A stretch of DNA of 10,515 nt. Source: Sedimentisphaerales bacterium (GTDB lineage: Bacteria > Planctomycetota > Phycisphaerae > Sedimentisphaerales > SM23-30). Below are positions 6,977 to 10,515 of this stretch, piece after piece. The DNA is taken from NCBI GenBank assembly GCA_016932145.1, contig JAFGDI010000350.1, positions 1-10,515 of the forward strand, written 5' to 3'. Both the position numbers and the translations under genes were made by a program. Position 1 is the first letter of the stretch. Each line of letters opens with the position of its first letter. The notes under the pieces were generated by a model, which saw only the letters and a list, made by a program, of their open reading frames with translations, had not been told where the DNA came from and searched no databases.

Positions 6977-7102
6977 TACCGGATTTTGAGTTTTTTTAGT
7001 TGTGTTTTATGGCTACCCTAAAATGTTCATTTATGAAGCCGTATGACTTTAGTTAATATAAAGCATTATCAGTTAGTCTGTTATACCATTATTGGAAGTA
7101 TG

Positions 7103-7444
7103 TCACATCTTTTTGACAAATTCCGATTTTAGCATCATAGCGCCGAAACCATCGATTTTACAGTCGATATTATGGTCACCGTCAACGAGTCTGATATTTT
7201 TGACCTTGGTCCCGGCTTTGATCTTGGAATTTGACCCTTTAACCGGCAAGTCCTTTATCAGAGATACCGTATCGCCATTATTGAGAACAGTACCATTAGC
7301 ATCTTTGAAAACCGGGCCGTTATCGTCCTTTTCGGCCTGATTAGCCGGGTCCCATTCAAAACCGCATTCCGGGCAAATTGTCATATTGCGGTCAAGATAG
7401 GTATATTCACATTTGCATTTGGGGCAGGGCGGTGTTTCGCTCAT
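7103..7444 (-). CDS. yjdM: YjdM/PhnA-family zinc-ribbon protein
   Basis: A small cytoplasmic protein (113 aa) that matches E. coli YjdM (formerly PhnA) over its whole length as I remember it. An N-terminal zinc ribbon has CPKC (7-10) and CPEC (24-27). The C-terminal domain follows, with KDANGT (47-52), GDTVSLIKDLPVKGS (57-71), GTKVKNIRLVDGDHNIDCKIDGFG (78-101) and the ending LKSEFVKK. The family was named from E. coli phosphonate work, but it is not the phosphonoacetate hydrolase also called PhnA, and its biochemical role is not established. No phosphonate gene is nearby. GAGGAG lies a few bases before the ATG at 7444, an excellent start. It is monocistronic and divergent from the TPR gene. 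I see no clear terminator downstream. Confidence 0.95.
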   Translation of the reverse strand: MSETPPCPKCKCEYTYLDRNMTICPECGFEWDPANQAEKDDNGPVFKDANGTVLNNGDTVSLIKDLPVKGSNSKIKAGTKVKNIRLVDGDHNIDCKIDGFGAMMLKSEFVKKM

Positions 7445-7501
7445 GTTATCTCCTCAATTGGTATATATTAACTAATTACCCTACAGGGCATAAAGTCTGA
7501 T

Positions 7502-7563
7502 ATGCTATTCAAAAACAAATGAAGCTGCAAGGAAAAATACAGCAAATATGCTTTGAATAGTAT
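7502..7563. repeat. interrupted inverted repeat in the divergent spacer
   Basis: CTATTCAAA (7505-7513) and TTTGAATAG (7552-7560) are perfectly complementary. With flanking bases the arms reach 12, with one G-T pair. A smaller GCTG/CAGC pair is nested in the 38-base centre. It could be a paired operator for the divergent genes or a fold in the yjdM leader. I see no target-site duplication that would mark it as a mobile element. Confidence 0.45.
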
Positions 7564-7591
7564 TAATGAATTGTTGGGGAAATAAATGTAT

Positions 7592-7620
7592 TTGACAGTT
7601 TTTCAGATTTGATGTTTAAT
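7592..7620 (+). promoter_or_regulatory. promoter of the TPR gene operon
   Basis: A perfect TTGACA (7592-7597) is followed after exactly 17 bp by TTTAAT (7615-7620), five of six for the -10. This is the best promoter match in the window. Transcription would start near 7627, about 150 bases before the ATG at 7777. Confidence 0.6.
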
Positions 7621-7776
7621 GAGCTTGGAGTGAATTGTGTTGCAAATCAGGGTATTTGATATTGTGCGCTTTGTGGTTTATCTTGATAAAGAACAGGTTA
7701 AAACGACTGTTTGATTATGGTGTTTTTATAGGTACAAAAGGGTCTTGAACATGATGGTCTATAAGGAGTGTCTGAG

Positions 7777-9927
7777 ATGAAGCATATCTTTGAAGTTTCT
7801 TTAATTTGTTTTATTACCGTTTTTTTGAGCTATAGTTCTATTGCCGACATTCAGAGTGTGCCGGCTTTTCAGAGTGCTATTCCAGGTGTTCTGTCAATAT
7901 CGAAAGTGTCTGGAGGGTTCGCTAAAGCAGAGCAAAAAGCTGATCCTGCAGATATATTGGTGAAGGACTGGTTTGATATACCAGTTACTCAAAAAGGCGG
8001 CATGTTCAATCCTGTTTTTCTGCCCTTTGAATTTATTACAGATGCAGAACATAAAGGAGATTTAGACCTGCTGACATTTCCCTGTTTACTGTCATTTAAG
8101 TTCGATTTTGTGCCGGACAACTACTCAGCAAGGCACCCTGGTTCTATCTATAGAAAAACTAGAAAAAACCCGATATGGTTTACCAGTATGAATGAAACCC
8201 AGAGAGTGGTTAACTATATTAAATATTGGAGTGCTACTCATGCTATTGGCGGTACTATTATCCAGCAAAAAGAAGGACTAACCGGCGAAATGGTCGTTAT
8301 CGATAGTACCGGAAGGGAAGTGATCCGGCAGAAATATTCACAACCTGTTCCCTATTTTACCTTTATGGGTCAGATGGTAAAAACCTGGATGGAGTATCGA
8401 GGTCAGCCTGTGTCAGATGGCTTGTATCAGGAATTGATCCGGCCGATGACCACAGATATGGAATGTGTTAAAATGTATGGCAAGACCTTTTTTGTTCCCT
8501 GGCGTAAACAAGAGGAATGGGACATATATGAAGAAATACTAAAACGAGATCCTGACTTTGCTGAGATCAGATATTGGTATGCAAATCAGAAAGGCTGGAC
8601 GCTCGATAGTGAAAGTCAGGAATATGCACAGTTAAAGATTGAAACTGGCAGAGCATTGCAGAGTCATCTGGTTATGCCGGCTTTAGGTGAATTTAATTAT
8701 ACTGGCTGTCCCGATAAAGCTGTTATCAATGACTGCAAAAAGGTTCTTGATTATGCAATTGATATTTGTGGTGAAAACCCATTGGTAATGGCGGTGAAAC
8801 TTAAAAACAACAGGGGAAAATTATCTATAAAGCAGCTTGATGCTATGCTTCCGTTAGCTGAGAAATACCCATCTAACTTGATTTTTCTGACCACGCTTGC
8901 CAGTGAATATCTCAAGAAAGGTTGTCATGACAGGTCTATGCCGCTTATACTTTCTGCTATTGGTTCTGGCTATCTTAAGGGTTCTGGCAAATTTGTCTGG
9001 GAATGGAGTATTTTAACCAGGGATTATTGCCGGCTTGGGTATAACGATGAAGCAATATATTGTGCTCAGCAGGCGGTACACGATATAGGTACAAAAGGAG
9101 AGCAATATCTCTATTGGAATATGGCAATGGCCTATATGGACCGGCAGGATTATTTGGAAGCTGCAAGAGCGTTCCGTATAGCAAATGAACGCAAACAAGG
9201 ATATGGTGCTGACCTTATGTCGCGTTTATGTATTTATCAAAGTGGTAAGTTGGAATTGCTTGCTGATCCTGAATATGTGGCAGTTCAGGAAACTCAATAT
9301 TCCAACGAAACAGCCTGGAAAGAACTTACAAATAAGAGATATGATCAGGCACTCAATACCATGGCTCCTATGGTTAACTCGCCATTGGTAAACCCTGATA
9401 GTTCGCTCTATGTAGCTGAGGCAGAAAAATTTCATGCAGAAGTTTATATTCTGACTGGACAGTTAGAAATGGCGAAGAAACATGCATATCGCGCGTGGTA
9501 TATTCATCCACAGAGCCGGCGGGTGGCTTGTCTTTTGGCTCAATGTTGTAAAGATGATAAATATCAGATGGGTGTGTATCTGAAAATGGCATCATTTTTT
9601 TATCCAGATGATCAACTTTGGAAAAAATTAGCTCAAAAGTATGAGATTTTACCCATAAATGAAGCTTATGCTGATATTGTTCAGAAGTACAATAAGATCA
9701 AGGTGGAACTTGCCGGCCTTTCTGAAGATGCCCAGTGGGCGTTCTGGCAGCAGTTTTCTCCATTTGAAATTGAGTATATGTGTCTTGCTCTGGTCAGGGG
9801 AGGAGATAGTACTATTAAGGGAGATGTTTTAGAAATGTATGACCGCTATAGAAAAGCAGTAAGTAGAATCTCTTATTTTCAGAGAGATGCCTCCTGGTTA
9901 TTCCGGAAACAGTTGCAAAAGAGCTGA
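7777..9927 (+). CDS. exported TPR-repeat protein of unknown function
   Basis: A 716-aa protein I cannot assign to a named family. A signal peptide (MKHIFEVSLICFITVFLSYSSIA, 1-23) suggests export; no lipobox and no second membrane segment are visible. The N-terminal domain (about 60-260) has hydrophobic strands and the segment YWSATHAIGGTI (150-161), then GEMVVIDSTGREVI and a downstream helix. This order (placement helix, GG/G-strand, 'D..G' turn) resembles the TolB-N/FlgO-like domain that precedes TPRs in some bacterial proteins; that is an inference. From about 355 to 640 there are helical pairs of TPR type, for example LYWNMAMAYMDRQDYLEAARAF and AEVYILTGQLEMAKKHAYRAW. A probable role is a scaffold in the periplasm or envelope. 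The ATG at 7777 lies 8 bases after AAGGAG (7763-7768); an in-frame GTG at 7768 overlaps that site and is rejected. First gene of a likely operon with DUF202. Confidence 0.85.
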   Translation: MKHIFEVSLICFITVFLSYSSIADIQSVPAFQSAIPGVLSISKVSGGFAKAEQKADPADILVKDWFDIPVTQKGGMFNPVFLPFEFITDAEHKGDLDLLTFPCLLSFKFDFVPDNYSARHPGSIYRKTRKNPIWFTSMNETQRVVNYIKYWSATHAIGGTIIQQKEGLTGEMVVIDSTGREVIRQKYSQPVPYFTFMGQMVKTWMEYRGQPVSDGLYQELIRPMTTDMECVKMYGKTFFVPWRKQEEWDIYEEILKRDPDFAEIRYWYANQKGWTLDSESQEYAQLKIETGRALQSHLVMPALGEFNYTGCPDKAVINDCKKVLDYAIDICGENPLVMAVKLKNNRGKLSIKQLDAMLPLAEKYPSNLIFLTTLASEYLKKGCHDRSMPLILSAIGSGYLKGSGKFVWEWSILTRDYCRLGYNDEAIYCAQQAVHDIGTKGEQYLYWNMAMAYMDRQDYLEAARAFRIANERKQGYGADLMSRLCIYQSGKLELLADPEYVAVQETQYSNETAWKELTNKRYDQALNTMAPMVNSPLVNPDSSLYVAEAEKFHAEVYILTGQLEMAKKHAYRAWYIHPQSRRVACLLAQCCKDDKYQMGVYLKMASFFYPDDQLWKKLAQKYEILPINEAYADIVQKYNKIKVELAGLSEDAQWAFWQQFSPFEIEYMCLALVRGGDSTIKGDVLEMYDRYRKAVSRISYFQRDASWLFRKQLQKS

Positions 9928-10066
9928 TTTGTCTATAGAATTATGTGCCAATGAAGCTGGAGCTGAAAAACAGGAATCATTCTGGCATCAGTTCAGAACG
10001 GATTTTTTGGCTATTGTAGCCCGGATATCCAGTTTTTTTGGTTACTATTTAGAAGAGACAAAATAA
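9887..10066 (+). CDS. possible small ORF bridging the TPR and DUF202 genes
   Basis: A 59-codon frame opens at ATG 9887 inside the end of the TPR gene (+1 frame, 41-base overlap) and runs to TAA at 10064, three bases before the DUF202 ATG. A TTG at 9929, one base after the TPR stop with AAAGAG upstream, is an alternative start giving about 45 codons. The peptide is not low-complexity. It has an acidic part (CANEAGAEKQES), an aromatic-rich stretch (FWHQFRTDFLAIVARISSFFGYYL) and a charged end (EETK), and could be an amphipathic or membrane-touching helix. It fills nearly all of the gap between the two genes, which favours a real gene or the remnant of one. I know no homologue, and the ribosome site at 9887 is poor. 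Confidence 0.4.
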   Translation: MPPGYSGNSCKRADLSIELCANEAGAEKQESFWHQFRTDFLAIVARISSFFGYYLEETK

Positions 10067-10069
10067 AAT

Positions 10070-10390
10070 ATGGCAAAAAACCCTTATGAGAGATTTAAGG
10101 ATTCTGAGTTGATACTCAGGGATGAGCTGGCAATCGATCGGACACTGCTGGCTAATGAACGGACATTGCTGGCTTATTTGCGTTCGGCAGTGGCATTACT
10201 GATAACCGGTGTATCTATCATACACTTTGGTGAGCATAAGTGGTTTGTGGTTATTGGTTTTTTTTGTATTCCCTTTTCGCTCCTGATAGCGATTTTAGGT
10301 ATATCGCGATTTACAAAGATGAATAAAACGATAGCGATTGTCCGCCGGGAACTGAAAACCATCGCAAAGGAAAAGAATCAGGACCTCTGA
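10070..10390 (+). CDS. DUF202 (YidH-like) inner-membrane protein
   Basis: A 106-aa membrane protein with the DUF202 signature LANERTLLAYLRSAVALLITGV (27-48). The family includes E. coli YidH and YidG, and the domain also occurs in the membrane part of eukaryotic VTC proteins; the function of bacterial members is not known. Two hydrophobic segments are clear (about 38-54 and 57-79), after a charged N-terminal part (ERFKDSELILRDELAIDRT) and before a basic cytoplasmic-looking tail (RRELKTIAKEKNQDL). The length is normal for the family. The ATG at 10070 is 3 bases after the stop of the small ORF; GAAGAG about 12 bases upstream is a distant ribosome site. Tight packing suggests it is read from the TPR gene's promoter. 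No convincing terminator follows the TGA at 10388. Confidence 0.9.
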   Translation: MAKNPYERFKDSELILRDELAIDRTLLANERTLLAYLRSAVALLITGVSIIHFGEHKWFVVIGFFCIPFSLLIAILGISRFTKMNKTIAIVRRELKTIAKEKNQDL

Positions 10391-10438
10391 GCTTGCCAGG
10401 CAGACAGCAGGTGCTTTACCGGGACAATTTGGGTATTG

Positions 10439-10471
10439 ATTAACTTTATGCTAACCGTTCACGGTGTTAAT
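10439..10471. repeat. small nested inverted repeat near the right edge
   Basis: ATTAAC (10439-10444) and GTTAAT (10466-10471) are complementary, and an ACCG-TTCA-CGGT hairpin sits between them. It lies after the DUF202 gene without a T-run, so I do not call it a terminator. It also spans the stop codon of the possible leftward gene at the edge. Confidence 0.25.
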
Positions 10472-10515
10472 TTTGACATCAATAGTTTTGTTAGTCAAAT
10501 CGCGTAGAAATAAGA
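10451..10515 (-). CDS. possible C-terminal end of a leftward gene entering from the right
   Basis: Reading leftwards from the right edge, one frame is open for 20 codons to a TAG at 10453-10451, ending LTNKTIDVKINTVNG. Both other frames on that strand stop within eight codons. If real, the gene converges on DUF202, with about 60 bases between the stops. The stretch is too short to name or to be sure of. Confidence 0.2.
   Translation of the reverse strand, partial: LFLRDLTNKTIDVKINTVNG

Larger units (their letters stand above)
7445..7776. other. 332-bp divergent intergenic region between yjdM and the TPR gene
   Basis: It holds the ribosome site of the leftward yjdM gene, an interrupted inverted repeat (7502-7563), a strong forward promoter (7592-7620) and a leader of about 150 bases for the TPR gene. 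I found no convincing promoter for yjdM; TTGCAG-17-TAGCAT on the minus strand is the best weak candidate. No RNA gene is recognisable. Confidence 0.6.

Overview
The window looks like chromosomal DNA of a planctomycete, most likely of the class Phycisphaerae (Sedimentisphaerales-like). The best clue is the large secreted LamG protein at 1972-4164. It ends in a single dockerin-like calcium loop (DLNGDCVVDVADF) followed by a short tail with W, L, C and G, an arrangement I associate with secreted proteins of that group. This placement is an inference from protein style; there is no rRNA here to confirm it. Intergenic DNA is AT-rich, and several sites fit a sigma-70-like promoter with 17-bp spacing. 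No mobile element, CRISPR array or phage gene is visible.

Layout. At the left edge, reading leftwards, a small putative lipoprotein gene (697-1221) precedes the 5' part of pgi, glucose-6-phosphate isomerase (650 to the edge). A good promoter lies at 1285-1313. A 750-bp AT-rich gap follows, with palindromes, a possible short leader ORF and a candidate forward promoter. It leads into the 730-aa LamG / Ig-like / LamG / dockerin-like secreted protein, which is closed by a hairpin terminator at 4201-4240.

Convergent to it is a leftward cluster, transcribed in the order groES-like, coaX (type III pantothenate kinase), then a short divergent MnmE-like GTPase. Spacing is tight: 9 bp between the first two genes and a 1-bp TAATG overlap between the last two. 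Upstream on the same strand lie tRNA-Gly(CCC), with its own promoter and terminator, and a yjdM/phnA-type zinc-ribbon gene.

A 332-bp divergent spacer holds an interrupted inverted repeat and a near-consensus forward promoter (TTGACA-17-TTTAAT). It leads rightwards to a 716-aa exported TPR protein, a possible overlapping 59-codon small ORF, and a DUF202 (YidH-like) inner-membrane protein. These three are packed as a likely operon.

Most genes are housekeeping or ordinary envelope functions. The points worth a second look are the MnmE-like GTPase that has lost several family motifs, the groES-coaX-mnmE-like linkage without groEL nearby, the unrecognised TPR protein with the small ORF between it and DUF202, and the long structured leader of the LamG gene. 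I see no convincing evidence of a wholly new multi-gene system.
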